From: Diaporthe sp. PMI_573
Taxonomy: Eukaryota > Ascomycota > Sordariomycetes > Diaporthales > Diaporthaceae
Assembly (NCBI GenBank): GCA_021399435.1
Contig: JAJTUP010000068.1
Span: 1 to 64,000, forward strand
DNA length: 64,000 bases
Direction: 5' to 3'
The notes below the pieces were generated by a model. That model was not told the DNA's origin. It did not search any database and worked only from the letters and a program-made list of their open reading frames with translations. The position numbers and the translations under genes were made by a program. Position 1 is the first letter of the stretch. Every line of letters starts with the position of its first letter. Positions 40,807-51,231 of the stretch are shown here, in pieces.

Positions 40807-41035
40807 TGTGACCTTGAACATTATATTAGAGCCTGCAAAAAAAGGCTGATCAGAGCGAATGTAAACGGTCAAACTGTACTGTACAAATTATATCGCCAAA
40901 GCAGAAAGTATTCGTTTCGGAGTCTGACAAAACCTCACAGCCCTATCACATAATAATTACACTGTTCTCTGTGTACCGCGAAGCGCGCTCTCTAGAATGT
41001 CATAGATACAGGGCTATGGTAATAGGCACCAGTGT

Positions 41036-41145
41036 TTTGGTTCTCTAGTGCGACCCCACCCGTTGGGGGGCTGGTTTTGTCATGACGGACATATTGATGC
41101 CTCAGGCACACACCTCTTGGCTACCCGTCACATCTGACAGATTCC
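41036..41145 (+). repeat. ~103-bp sequence duplicated inverted at 51122-51231
   Basis: From TTGGTTCTCTAGTGCGACC to CCCGTCACATCTGACA the sequence matches the reverse complement of 51122-51231 without visible differences. The distal copy abuts LINE coding sequence. Confidence 0.9.
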
Positions 41146-41356
41146 AAGAAGCAATTAGTCGATTTGACAAAGCGTGGGTGGTTGGCGGGTGGGTTGACCT
41201 TGTTGTGGGAGGGGCTAGGAAGAAGTTGAGAAAAGAATGGAAACAGGGATCCGGAACTCGGATGGGCATTCGACCGCTTTATATTCACACACATGCAGTG
41301 TCCGGCCCACAAGGAGAAGGCATCGACGCACATCCAACGAAACGCGAGCAACGAGG

Positions 41357-42118
41357 TCACACAAAGGTCTGTCGCTTTACTAGTGGCAGTAACCCAAAAT
41401 ACAGCAAGCTGTGGGAAGATTGTGCGGTGCGATTCAGAACGAGAGATCTGTCTCTGCATACCAAGGGCAAGCTTTGGGTACGTGTAGAAGCCATCTTTAT
41501 CTTCCAGTCCTGCACAAATAGGTTGACATATTTCGGGCGCGTTATGGCATCTACGGCTGCGAACTCCCAGACCAAATTTTGAATTTCAGCTGGTAGCAAG
41601 TGAAAGAGCAGGAATTGAGCCGGTTCCTCCGTTTTGGTCCTCCCAACTGTAGGTGGACGTGTTTGGGGTCTGTCCCCTTGTGATCGGCACCTAAGTATCT
41701 TGATCATTTCCTGTACGGCAGTATTCCTATAGCTGCAATCTCTTTCCAGAGATGCTAACATTTCCTGAACCAGAACTTCAGCCTGGCTGCGATCACCGAG
41801 CATGGCGTAGGTCCAAGCCAGATTGCGCCTGCAGGGGAGTGTATAGGGATGGTCTTACCATTACATTGCTAGCAATGTAGCAGAGAGCTCACGTTCTGCC
41901 TCATTATACTTCCTCTGCATGAAATAAGCTGTCCCTAGGGCATTCTGAATTGTGAGGCGGTAAATATTCCCTTTATTCTTGCGTCTAAGGCATTTTTGGA
42001 ACACACGCTCTGCTTTTCTGTGCTGCCCCTCGGCGTAGAGCTTTAGCCCGAGGACGGCATCATCGTCTAGGTGGTTCATATTGTTGTACATGCGACCGAA
42101 AGAACAGAAAAGGTGCAT
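41357..42118 (-). CDS. TPR protein with C-terminal 2EXR-type domain
   Basis: Minus strand, ATG at 42118. First exon 42118-41865 holds TPR-like helices (DDDAVLGLKLYAEGQHRKAE, NALGTAYFMQRKYNEAEREL). A candidate intron 41864-41829 (GTAATG...CTGCAG) is only 36 bp, but its removal joins the last TPR in frame (LLAMRNLAWTYAMLGDRSQ). The second exon ends with a 2EXR-like region (FLLFHLLPAEIQNLVWEFAA ... RPKYVNLF), a domain common in fungal F-box-like proteins of unknown role. About 241 residues in total. If the 36-bp intron is not spliced, the first frame ends at 41861 and this is a pseudogene. Confidence 0.6.
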
Positions 42119-42783
42119 GTAGTCAAGGGACCGGTGTTTTATATGCTCGACAACTTTCGTTTATGAAATACAATTCCCAAAAGAAGTTTGTGATTAATCC
42201 AGAATCCTTAATCTTTAAACTAAGTCTAACTACTCAATTTGAGCATAAATGTCCAGCTCAATTTACCTAAGAAGTGACTCGGGGCTGGCGTCGTGGCATC
42301 CTTTCTGGGCTGTCTGGGTCGCCCAAACGGGTCCCCTTGGTGCCGAACGTCGTTGGTTCATAACACTCGTTTCGGTCTACCCTGTATTTAGACATCCTGA
42401 AGCAATATTTCGAACCGCGCTTAATTATCAATGCAGCCCTCTAAACCATATCTTATTCACCTAAATCCTAATTGAAGACGCAATGTCATTCAATCTTCCA
42501 TAGTACGTCTTTATTACTTAGCTGAAACCAGGCTCTGAAGTCCTGTAGCACTTCGAAATGCTTGAGTTGCGACTAAAGCAGGTGCGCTGATTGTCATTGT
42601 GAAGTTCTCATGAACTATCCAGGGAGAAATGGATTTCATTCATCTAGAGAGCTCAAGTATGATTGGCTGGATCATTCACAGCGTTTTTAACAATATCTGT
42701 GTGAGCTGAGTTTCGGTTTCACTTTTGCGCCATCTCTAATTTAGATATAAAGAATGAAACAGTGTGCTAGTTATGGTTGTACA
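42119..42783. other. Intergenic, nothing recognised
   Basis: Would hold the promoter of the TPR-2EXR gene. Confidence 0.4.
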
Positions 42784-43902
42784 CTAGAAAGCCTCTCCTA
42801 ATGCGACAGCTTGTCTCAGCAAGTCGAATGGATTCACATCCGTTCTCCGTTGAACAAAGTCATTTATCGTTCTGTCAAGGCGATATTCAAGCTCATATGC
42901 CAATGTATGATAACCCATAATTCTGTCGTACATGCCGAAGCCACAGATGCTGCTTGACTCCAAGGTCAAAATATCCCTCATTCTCAAGCAAAGAGCTTCC
43001 CAGGAACCACGTCGAAGGTCGATGCAACTGAGTTCAATACTCTTCAGAGTGGCTGCGTGCCTCCGTAGGAACGTCAACAGAGCAGACGCCTTGACCATTA
43101 CAGAATTTAAGACTAGAGTCCGTAAGTACGGGATGTTGAGAGAGCGCAGAAATTGAGACGGGACGGGGGAGGTATCCTCAATCTCATAGAATGATAACCA
43201 TAGTTCCTCGAGGGAGACGGCGGATTGTATGAACGTTGACAAGCCACGGAAGTTTAATCTATGCACGTGCCCATCCTCCCCGATCATTGGTAAGGCTATC
43301 TTCAAGCGCCTCAGCCTCCCGAAAACCTGTTGGTATACCTGACGTGCAGGATCAAGCCCCTGTATAATACTGAGCGTCGAAGGGTCCGATGAGTCGGACG
43401 TATCGTCGCGGTGAAAGTGCCCAAGAGTAAGGTCTTCGATGTGGTGGCCGGCCTTGGCGAGAGAATTCGTGAAGGCTTCAAAAAATCGATGTCCGGTGGA
43501 AGACGCGCAAAGGCGGTCGAATTCATCATCGCTCATTGCATTATACCAGCGACTCCTCCAAGCTCCCATCTCCACAGCGCGAAGGGATTGAAACCGACCC
43601 AGGGGGACAGCCACGTCTAGACCGATGCGGTTCAGGAGACATTGGTACTGACTCTCACGGCAGTACGCCTCGAACATCTCCTGAACCTCCTCCAGCGTGC
43701 AGAATGCGTCTAGTCTTAGCCAGGTTCTAAATGCGTCCACACTCGAAGCACGTCGCGAGTCGAGCACTTCGAAATAGCAAGACATCCTCTTGACTAGCCT
43801 ACATAACGGAGACTTGGATAACTCCAGTAACCTCTTAATGCCTTTTTCATCTTGCAGGAAATCAATGTGCTCGAATGCGAGCTCTTGACCAATGCCGGCC
43901 AT
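42784..43902 (-). CDS. Fungal F-box/LRR-type protein without visible F-box
   Basis: 372 residues, single frame, ATG at 43902. Motifs typical of a large fungal family of F-box-associated proteins: KSPLCRLVKRMSCYFEVL near residue 30, a long central helical region, then irregular leucine-rich strands (RLRRLKIALPMI, SLEELWLSF, YLRTLVLNSVMVKAS, ATLKSIELSCIDL). These proteins usually present substrates to SCF ubiquitin ligases or act in non-self responses. No F-box at the N-terminus. The frame is intact with no damage. Confidence 0.6.
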   Translation of the reverse strand: MAGIGQELAFEHIDFLQDEKGIKRLLELSKSPLCRLVKRMSCYFEVLDSRRASSVDAFRTWLRLDAFCTLEEVQEMFEAYCRESQYQCLLNRIGLDVAVPLGRFQSLRAVEMGAWRSRWYNAMSDDEFDRLCASSTGHRFFEAFTNSLAKAGHHIEDLTLGHFHRDDTSDSSDPSTLSIIQGLDPARQVYQQVFGRLRRLKIALPMIGEDGHVHRLNFRGLSTFIQSAVSLEELWLSFYEIEDTSPVPSQFLRSLNIPYLRTLVLNSVMVKASALLTFLRRHAATLKSIELSCIDLRRGSWEALCLRMRDILTLESSSICGFGMYDRIMGYHTLAYELEYRLDRTINDFVQRRTDVNPFDLLRQAVALGEAF

Positions 43903-45527
43903 TCATCTACAGACAAGGCGGCTGGACAGAACATCTTTCTTTCGGTTATTTTGATGAGAGCTGCGACCAACATGGAAAAGATTCCCGAAGATCATCAGGA
44001 GAATCTCATCAGGGAGTGAAAGCAACGAAACCATTGGTGAAAAATGCACGGAGCGGTGGAATCAAGTTTTATAGAGGTGATGCTGTGCTGGGATAACGTA
44101 TGCAGATGTATAAGGTCCTTGGTTGACAGCGGGCTGGAGAACGACACCCCGTTGGAAACAGAGCATTATATCCGCTGAAATTTCCAGAATCCCGGTTCCG
44201 GGGTGTTTCTTCGGGTACTGTACTTTTTGGTTTTAAAGGTTAATTTGTACATGAGTGAAGGCCAGCTCACTTAGCGGAAAATACCGTACCTTATGTACAC
44301 ATGAAATGAAATACTTGACATGCTTTCGTTCGCTACATACACAATGCAAAGAAGTTTTGTATTGCTTGCGACTTACGTTTGAGAAGGCTTGTACTTTGCA
44401 AAGGTGATGTCTTCTCGCTCTGGAAATGTACCGATGTACTTTTGTACTTTTGTTCACCAATACCAATCCAGATCCTTCACCACCCTGCCTGTTGATTTTC
44501 TCACCAAATTTGCGTCTGCCAACGGCAAGGCATTGTCTTCTGAAGTCCTGGCCCCACACGGTGATTGGCTTCTGAGGATATGTCTGATTCCAAAGGGTAG
44601 TGAATGAATTGCATTACTGGAGAAAGTACAAACAGTACATAGCACACCTCGAAAACCCGAGATTCATCTGGTTTGTATTTCTTGGAAGTACTTGGTTAGA
44701 ACACAAATACCATAAATATATGTATAGTAATGTGGGTGCAGTGAAGTAAAAATACATACAGTCAGCTCGAAACCACTACACTACATTCTTTAGAGATCGG
44801 AGATTCGCACGCCCAAAAACGGAAGATTCACGTCAAAATCTGATGAGGAATATGTCTGCCTCGTCGAAGAGAACTGAAAATCCTCATAGAAGATTTGAAA
44901 AAGAGCCCGGAGAAGTTAACTGCCAGCAGTCCAGCTCAAGGTCAAGCCAGTGAACTCATACGACACATCGAAGCTGTACTTGTTAAGAAGGAGGCCGTAG
45001 CAAAGACAAGAGAACCAAGGCAGAAGTCGTTGAACAAGTCGGCAAACCTCTCAACTATTACAAGTGGCCCTAAATTGTATCTCGACATCCCGGAAGCTAC
45101 TGTACAACAGAATCTCAAGTGCAGTAGGCAGAACAATCTTTTGTTTTTGTATAGACCCGTAACCTCCTCCACGGCCAACAAGAGTATACTCCCTGAATGC
45201 ATCCCTGAATTATTCTCTCTACCCCAGCAAGCTTTTGAGACACCTCAACCACTCCCTTGTAGTATATTCGGGTCCCATAGCTTGTCTCCTTTCACGGTAC
45301 TCCCCAGTACCCATTACTCAAAATTCGGTCTCAACCGTTCGAGCCTAAGGAGGTCAACCCAAAACCCGATATTCTTCTTCATGGCTGCTCTAGTTGTTTA
45401 TTTGCATATAAGGGAGCTGTCACAGTTCTACGAACCTAAGAATCGAATTTACGGACAGATTTGGCACGATCAAAAGATGTCGAGATACCAACAATTAACG
45501 TTTGAAAATGGCGAAACTAGCTGGTAT
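43903..45527. other. Gap with one possible gene scrap
   Basis: No intact gene. Around 44815-45075 (plus) helix-like charged segments (ELKILIEDLKKSPEKL, ASELIRHIEAVLVKKE) are split over two frames and may be the remains of a coiled-coil gene; the family is not recognised. Confidence 0.35.
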
Positions 45528-47919
45528 TCATCGAGTACCTCGCCTCTGCTGCTCGAGATAGCCCATTTCGGTCCTGAGATGATCTGGAACAGTATTCAAT
45601 GCAGCCTCCACAGCCTTTAGGAATCGTGCCCTTTGTTTTTGTTTGATCTTGAGAGATTCGGATGCTGCATGCCCACGCTCCATAAATCTCTTCAACTCCT
45701 GCTCCACGCCTAGAACCTCAAAACCTTTGCTGTACTGTCTCACCTTGCCGAGGACATGGTTGGCCTCCTCGAGTTCTGCGTTGAGGCCCTGATCCATAGT
45801 CTGTAAGGTATCACTCAGTCGTAGAATCTGCTCCACGGCTGCCTGTTGATGAATGGTTTTGGTGATTTGGGCAGCGATGTACGAATCGAAAACTTTTTGC
45901 CGTCGTTCTAATATCTCCTCCAAATTTCTCTGGCTTTGTGTGAAAGATTCAATTGTACCCACAGATTCCAAAGCGTCCTTCATATCTGCGTTGATATTAT
46001 GAATTTCCAGAAGGCACCGGTCCCTGTAGTCTTGGGCACACTCACGCGCGAGCGCATCCCGGAGGCTGACCAGGTTGGCTTCTTTCCCTGAAATCAGCTG
46101 ATCAATATTTGTAGCAGTGTTACGGCAAAAGGCTTGCACTGCAAGATGATCGACCGGCTCAGGTACTTCCATCTCAATAACATTATTCATAGCAATCCAG
46201 TAATAGTCGCAGCCTTCGGAACCAATTTGCAATGGGTTTTGAGGTCTGCTGAGTGGGTCTTCTTGCGTTGCGTGTTGAGGAATCGAGTATCCAGGGACTG
46301 ACTTAAGGTCCGGCCTGAAGGCAAGGATATGTTGTAAAGTCGTTTCATGTTGGGCTTCATTCAGGGAGCGACTCAATTTGTATCTGCCCGCAATTCTCAC
46401 GAGATCCTGTGGCAGCTGTTCAATCTGCTCCTGATGGCAGTCTTCTCCTGTTTTCGCATGCCTAACCACTTGTTCGGTCTGACTTTGCTGCGAATATTGA
46501 TTCCTTTTGTTTCTCACAATCCTTTTGCCTCTCTCCATGCTCGTCTTCCTCTGGCGTTCAGAGAGGTGCCCGCGCCTGCGCACACTGTTGTGAAAGGCCA
46601 TTTGGGTTGGCATCATCATCCATTTTGAAGGTGACGCGGGTGTCTCTTCTGCATGTGGCAATGCTTCCAACAGTGTCGTACCGTCACCCTGGGCGACCTC
46701 TATAGTGCCTGCTGGAAGGGTATGTTTCGAGGTAAAACCGGCGTCTGTTAACGAGGAATTGTAATTGTTGTTCTCCGGAGGACGCATCTTTTTGAGCATT
46801 CTGCCCGGAAAAGCTGATGTTGTAGTGCAATCCCGGTTGCTGCACTCCCAGCGGGGTAGATCCAACAAAGCTGCGAGCTTGTCAGAGGTGCCACGAATGA
46901 CAAAATCCCACAGGTGCTTGGTGCTCGGGTGCTCATGCTCCAAGTTCAGCCAAGCCGTTGCTCCGTCGCCTTTTGCGCGTGCCGCGTGACAAAGGCGTGT
47001 AACAAGTCTCTGAATATCTGGAATCGCTAAACTCGTACCGACAACAATAACCACATCTGGAGGGTCATCCACGTCGGCCTGGCAAACACTGCCAATGGCA
47101 TCTGCATCCTGGCTGGGCTCATTGTACAAAGTGATCCGCGGCCTGAGCCGTCCGACGCCATGCCTTCGCTGTCCATTGGCAGCGCGAGTTGAGTCAGTCT
47201 CTTCGCATACCTCACACAATGGTGGCTCAGGACCCTTGAACAGTGAGCTGTCGAGCTTGCTAACATGATGACATTTGTGACATTCCATCTTGTCAAGGCC
47301 ACCATGTAGCTGGATTGTAACTGGCCAGGGTTCTTTTTCAGGTAGCGGTATGTGAGTTGCCAAAGGTTGAAGGGAAACTTCGAGGCCGTCAATGTTTTGC
47401 GTGTAGAGGCGGCGCAAACGGCCCTCATATGCTATGGTCGCTACCATATGATGGAACGGAGTATGGCTTGCTGTTTCGCATAGGGGCACAAGGTTCTGGA
47501 TCATTTCATGGAATGCCTCGGTAGAGGCGTTATGATTGTAGACTGAAGCATCGAAAAGCTGCTTGCCGTTGGCCGTAGTTTTGAAGATTCCATCCTTGGA
47601 TCGGAAATCTGGTACTGTCATGCCAATCAGCTAGGGCTCCAGGGAAAATCACATATTACTGTGGACGTACTTCCTGCGGAGACAGATATTCCAGCTCCTA
47701 CAATAACCACAATGTTTTTTTTTTGCGCAAAATTGTAAGCAATGGCTGCAGCGAAGCGCGTGTCGTATCATCCTCTTGGTCAAGATCGACATGTATGGTA
47801 GGGCGACGTGCGGTCGATTCAATCCTCCGCCTTTTAGGAGAAGATGCGCTATCCGTGCGTACTGTGATGGCGTCACTAATCGGCGGCTTCGAAGCAGAAC
47901 TGGGATGCAAGCGTTTCAT
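45528..47919 (-). CDS. Sirtuin (Hst3/Hst4-like NAD-dependent deacetylase) with long coiled-coil tail; one homopolymer frameshift
   Basis: Exons 47919-47671 and 47614-45528 with a 56-bp intron. The N-terminus is basic and Ser-rich. The NAD-binding loop GAGISVSAG and, across the intron, IPDFRSKDGIF are followed by TQNIDGLE, the catalytic His in QLHGGLD, zinc-ligand pairs CHKC and CEVC, VVVGTSLAIPDI and NLEHEHP: all sirtuin core motifs are present. Beyond the core an unusually long extension (over 400 residues) includes a Gln/basic linker and, in the last ~190 residues, predicted coiled coils (NLEEILERRQKVFDSYIA, LQTMDQGLNAELEEANHVLG). Known: Hst3/Hst4-type sirtuins deacetylate histone H3 K56 and act in silencing and genome stability. 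Odd: a run of ten A at 47715-47724, just before the NAD loop, puts the N-terminus out of frame; eight or eleven A would restore it, so sequencing error or a real mutation is possible. Confidence 0.8.
47615..47670 (-). other. Sirtuin intron
   Basis: 56 bp, GTACGT...GACAG, CTGAT branch-like site. Splicing rebuilds SAG-IPDFRS. Confidence 0.8.
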
Positions 47920-48253
47920 GATGGTGGCATTTGCTTGAGACCCAATGACTCTGGTTCATGCTCTTGGCTCTGCACCGCTGCCGAATTCTGTTCGCCGTTT
48001 TATTGTATTGGAGGCCTCAGTGCTGCCTGGAGCGCAGCAGCTGCAGGGATCTGCGGGCGATATCTACTTTGCCCTCTGCCACTGTTCCGTCGGCTGTATA
48101 GAGAATGCTACGAAACAACCCGTCCCACACACCCCCGCTTCACATTGTTTCTAATTCTATCCCTTTTTCAGGTTCTGTAGTGCCATAAATGAACTTTGGT
48201 TCAAGATCGCCCATGATGACTGTAGAACAAAGCGACGCTGAGCGTGCAAGATA
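47920..48253. promoter_or_regulatory. Shared region between divergent sirtuin and accessory gene
   Basis: 334 bp separate the two start codons, so this must contain both promoters unless transcripts start elsewhere. No clear TATA box or known operator is visible. Confidence 0.4.
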
Positions 48254-49519
48254 ATGCCGACCTGGCCTATCAATGGAAGGATGAATTGTAATGAGTCTTC
48301 TGACGATACAGAAATTTCCGAAGACTCTCAAACGTCTTCCTCCGACAGCGAGGTGTCCAGATCTGCCCCTTTAGCCCGAAGGAGCCGGCTGAGACCCGCC
48401 GGAAGCGCCTTCACATTCGTGCCATTCGCTGACTGGGAGCCAGAACGGTCGTATGATGGCGAGCCTACGATACATTATAACGTGGAATGGAAACTGTTCG
48501 TGAAGAATAGGGCACAGGCCGGCGAATCAGAGCTTGGCGTTGTCATATCGCCACGCAAGTTCTGGAAGCACGTTCTCCAACCGAAGGTAGCTGACGCAAG
48601 TGCGGATAAACCCTGGAAGGAGAACGCAACAAAGCTTATTCTATCCGTTACTGACCGCAAGACAGGCAACATAACAAAGCGCTTTCCAAAACTGGATGTC
48701 GACTGGCTGTTTGTCAAGAGACAGCTCCAGGATTGGAGCAAGTTTCTCAACGACGGCAAGAGGATCACTGTCACAGTCACGTTCTACTACGAGCGTGTGG
48801 ATGCTGGCAAGTCTGGCAGGGGAGGGGCAACAGCCAACCAGGAAGCAGACTTGGAAGCCAGGACTGCTGGCTTAGGTCGGGGTGCATGTATCAGGAAGGC
48901 TTACCTTCTCATGCGTTGTCCTGGTAGGCCATGCACAAAAGGGAATCACTGCTGGCAGAACGAGGGCAAACATTACCGTCTCCTCCCACACCACATAAGG
49001 ATGCTCGCCGACCACCTCCAGGCTGGCAGGCCCTTGAATAGGCATAATGACGTACTAGAGGAGTTCCGTCGACTTGTCCTAGACGATGACCGCGAGCGGG
49101 AAGGCAGGGAGCGTAAGGAATCGGAGAGGTCGCGGCAACGCAAGCAGAGGCAGCGTGATTCAGACCACTCATCGTCCGATAAATTGGTTGTACGATGTCC
49201 CCGGTGTGCAAACAGCCCTGCCGCGTCTCCCATAATGGTGTTTCCGTCGCCACCCTTGCTAGTGTTGAATATACCCAGGGAAGATGCCGTCAGGGCTTAC
49301 AGTACCTGGCAGCAGTCCCAAGTGAGCACCACCGAGCAGAAAGAGCACTATAACACGCTCCAGGAACTGACCTTGGCGCATTGTTATGACTTGGACATGC
49401 TAGCAGCCAACCAGGAACAGATGTATCAGTTCTACATACGGCATGGGATACCTGCAGGCGTTGCCTGGCGTTATGTCTGCGATATCAGGTCGTTCTTGGC
49501 ACAGCGAGAGATGAGATAA
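48254..49519 (+). CDS. Accessory fungal protein with Cys/His cluster and C-terminal helical domain (unknown function)
   Basis: 421 residues, ATG at 48254, no intron. Acidic Ser-rich N-terminus, then a folded region (PTIHYNVEWKLFVKNR, VVISPRKFWKHVL, residues ~70-185). A Cys/His cluster at 222-247 (RCPGRPCTKGNHCW, then HYRLLPHHIRML) probably binds zinc. A charged linker with many R/E/K follows, and the last ~70 residues (DAVRAYSTWQQSQ ... GIPAGVAWRYVCDIRSF) form a helical domain. As I recall, proteins of this layout recur in many copies in accessory regions of plant-associated ascomycetes, but I know of no assigned function. Intact and divergent from the sirtuin. Confidence 0.7.
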   Translation: MPTWPINGRMNCNESSDDTEISEDSQTSSSDSEVSRSAPLARRSRLRPAGSAFTFVPFADWEPERSYDGEPTIHYNVEWKLFVKNRAQAGESELGVVISPRKFWKHVLQPKVADASADKPWKENATKLILSVTDRKTGNITKRFPKLDVDWLFVKRQLQDWSKFLNDGKRITVTVTFYYERVDAGKSGRGGATANQEADLEARTAGLGRGACIRKAYLLMRCPGRPCTKGNHCWQNEGKHYRLLPHHIRMLADHLQAGRPLNRHNDVLEEFRRLVLDDDREREGRERKESERSRQRKQRQRDSDHSSSDKLVVRCPRCANSPAASPIMVFPSPPLLVLNIPREDAVRAYSTWQQSQVSTTEQKEHYNTLQELTLAHCYDLDMLAANQEQMYQFYIRHGIPAGVAWRYVCDIRSFLAQREMR

Positions 49520-49562
49520 AGCATGTGAGACGAAGGCGCCATGAGTTCAATTGAATCCTCAC

Positions 49563-49847
49563 CTAAGGCTCAACCTCAATCTGTGCCATTCTAAAGTGCC
49601 CTCTAGCTATCTTCTTATCCTCTCCTACAATCCTGACCTGCATTTGGAGATAAGATTTAAAGTCTGCTTGGATGAGATCTGCATCCTCCCGGGACCTCTT
49701 CCTAATGCGGTTCTTTACCGAGCCGAACAAGTACTCGATCGGGCTCAAATCTGGTGAGTACGGGACCTGATATTCAATAATAACCCCGGCCCGTGTGAAT
49801 AAATCCTTTACCCTTGGGGAGAAGAAATGGAACGAGGCGTTGTCCAT
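49563..49847 (-). pseudogene. DDE_3 (Tc1/mariner-type) transposase C-terminal fragment
   Basis: MDNASFHFFSPRVKDL carries the second catalytic Asp and PYSPDLSPIEYLFGSVKNRI the last acidic residue (SPIEYLF). The first Asp and the DNA-binding domain are missing. The frame is intact over 94 residues. Confidence 0.85.
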
Positions 49848-49920
49848 ACAAATAGAACCTGCGACGGTTTTTGTGCCTCTCAGATAGTACCAGCAACCTT
49901 CCTGCGGAATCTCGTGGGGT

Positions 49921-50011
49921 TAGTAGCAAGCCGGCTTGAAGGCGGATTCTCCAAGTGTCCAGTGTCCTATCTTCGGCGGCTGAAGCAAGACCTGCTGTCG
50001 TGACACGAGGG
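49921..50011 (-). repeat. LINE-related fragment, copy a
   Basis: GGCTTGAAGGCGGATTCTCC...GCGGCTGAAGC is a diverged copy of 50647-50730; minus-strand reading resembles the tail of the LINE below. Confidence 0.6.
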
Positions 50012-50433
50012 TGCTTAATGTGGTTATTCGAAGGTTTGGTAAGGTGGTTGCGGTGTAGTTTGTCTCCCGACTGCCTTGTTCCTCCGGCCCGTGGCCAAGG
50101 CAAACCTCGCCGTTCCCGGACCGCCTCCATGTTTAGTGTCCAGCTTCGGGGTCTGATAGAGCTTTCCCTCCAAGATAGAAGGTCAAGCCGCTTCGTCTCG
50201 TATCTATGCGCTGCTGGTGCTCAACCCCGAGGGTCGCTTCTCTTGTTCGTCGTCGCTGACGTCATTGACGTCATGCCCCGAGGGGGCCGCAACCAAGCGC
50301 CGAGGGCCACGCCGCTGAACGTTGGGCTTCAAAAAAACCCCGCCATTGCGTCTCTGTGTTGGCTCTGAGTAGCAGAAGCTCTCAGGTTCCCAGGGGATAC
50401 CGCGTGGAGGTACAGAGTCCGACTTCATCCCCC
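50012..50433. other. Unassigned stretch between LINE fragments
   Basis: Holds a GACGTCATTGACGTCA double palindrome at about 50258-50273; no gene supported. Confidence 0.4.
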
Positions 50434-50551
50434 GTCTGAGGGGGTTGGATGGATTTTATTTCGCCCGGGGGGACACACCCCAGAGGGCCTGTCTGAGGGG
50501 GTTGGATGGATGGATTTTATTTCGCCCGGGGGGACACACCCCAGAGGGCCT
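50434..50551 (+). repeat. Direct tandem duplication (57 + 61 bp)
   Basis: GTCTGAGGGGGTTGGATGGA ... CCAGAGGGCCT occurs twice head to tail; the second copy has an extra ATGG. Confidence 0.95.
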
Positions 50552-50646
50552 TTGCGCTAAGCTATTTTCGTTTCGTACGGTTCTTCCATAATCACCCGAA
50601 GCCCCACAATTTCACTCTACTGACTGGTCCAATCTGATGTATATGC

Positions 50647-51140
50647 AGTGACAGGCCTGCTTGAAGGCCAATTTCTCCAAGTGTTCAGCATCCTATCCTC
50701 AGCAGCTGAAGCACGGTCTGCCAAAATGAGACTGTATGATGTTAGTAGGATTCAATCTGAATACTTAGTGTGCCTGAGGCTTCTGGTCCATGTCAAGCCT
50801 CCCCGTTGCAATGGCAAATTTGATCGTCGCGCGTACTGCCCGCATGTCTGGTGTCCATTTGTCACCGTCAGACGCCGCCTTTCCCCCCAGGAAGTATGAT
50901 AGGTTTCCCATCTTTGTCTGTGAGCATCGCAACATGCCTTCCCGTTGCGCGGTCCATTTTGCGCAGCGGAATAGGAAGTGTTCCACTGTCTCTGATGCTA
51001 GCCCGCATTCGCAAGTGTCCGATTCCATCGTTCCTATCTTGCATAGAAAGCTGTTAAGTCTCACCATTCCGGTGCGGAGCTGTGATAGTACGTCTGCTTC
51101 CTTCCTCTTCAGCGGGTCATGTGTCAGATGTGACGGGTAG
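50647..51140 (-). pseudogene. Tad-type LINE 3' fragment (end of ORF2)
   Basis: The minus strand encodes the C-terminal zinc-knuckle region of a non-LTR reverse transcriptase: DPLKRKEADVLSQLRTGMVR, CECGLASETVEHFLFRC, FLGGKAASDGDKW, VRATIKFAIATGRLD, stop at 50765. Everything upstream (endonuclease, reverse transcriptase) is missing. Typical of 5'-truncated LINE insertions. Confidence 0.85.
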
Positions 51141-51231
51141 CCAAGAGGTGTGTGCCTGAGGCATCAATATGTCCGTCATGACAAAACCAGCCCCCCAACG
51201 GGTGGGGTCGCACTAGAGAACCAAGACAAGA
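51122..51231 (-). repeat. Partner of the inverted ~103-bp duplication at 41036-41145
   Basis: See 41036-41145; here it overlaps the 5' breakpoint of the LINE fragment by a few bases. Confidence 0.9.

Noticed and set aside
41082..41582. 166-codon plus-strand frame
   Set aside because: Begins in the 103-bp repeat and runs antisense to the TPR-2EXR gene; no family features.
44895..45620. 241-codon plus-strand frame
   Set aside because: Begins at a TTG, overlaps the sirtuin 3' end and becomes low-information after about 60 codons. Only the first part may be a gene scrap, noted in the gap entry.
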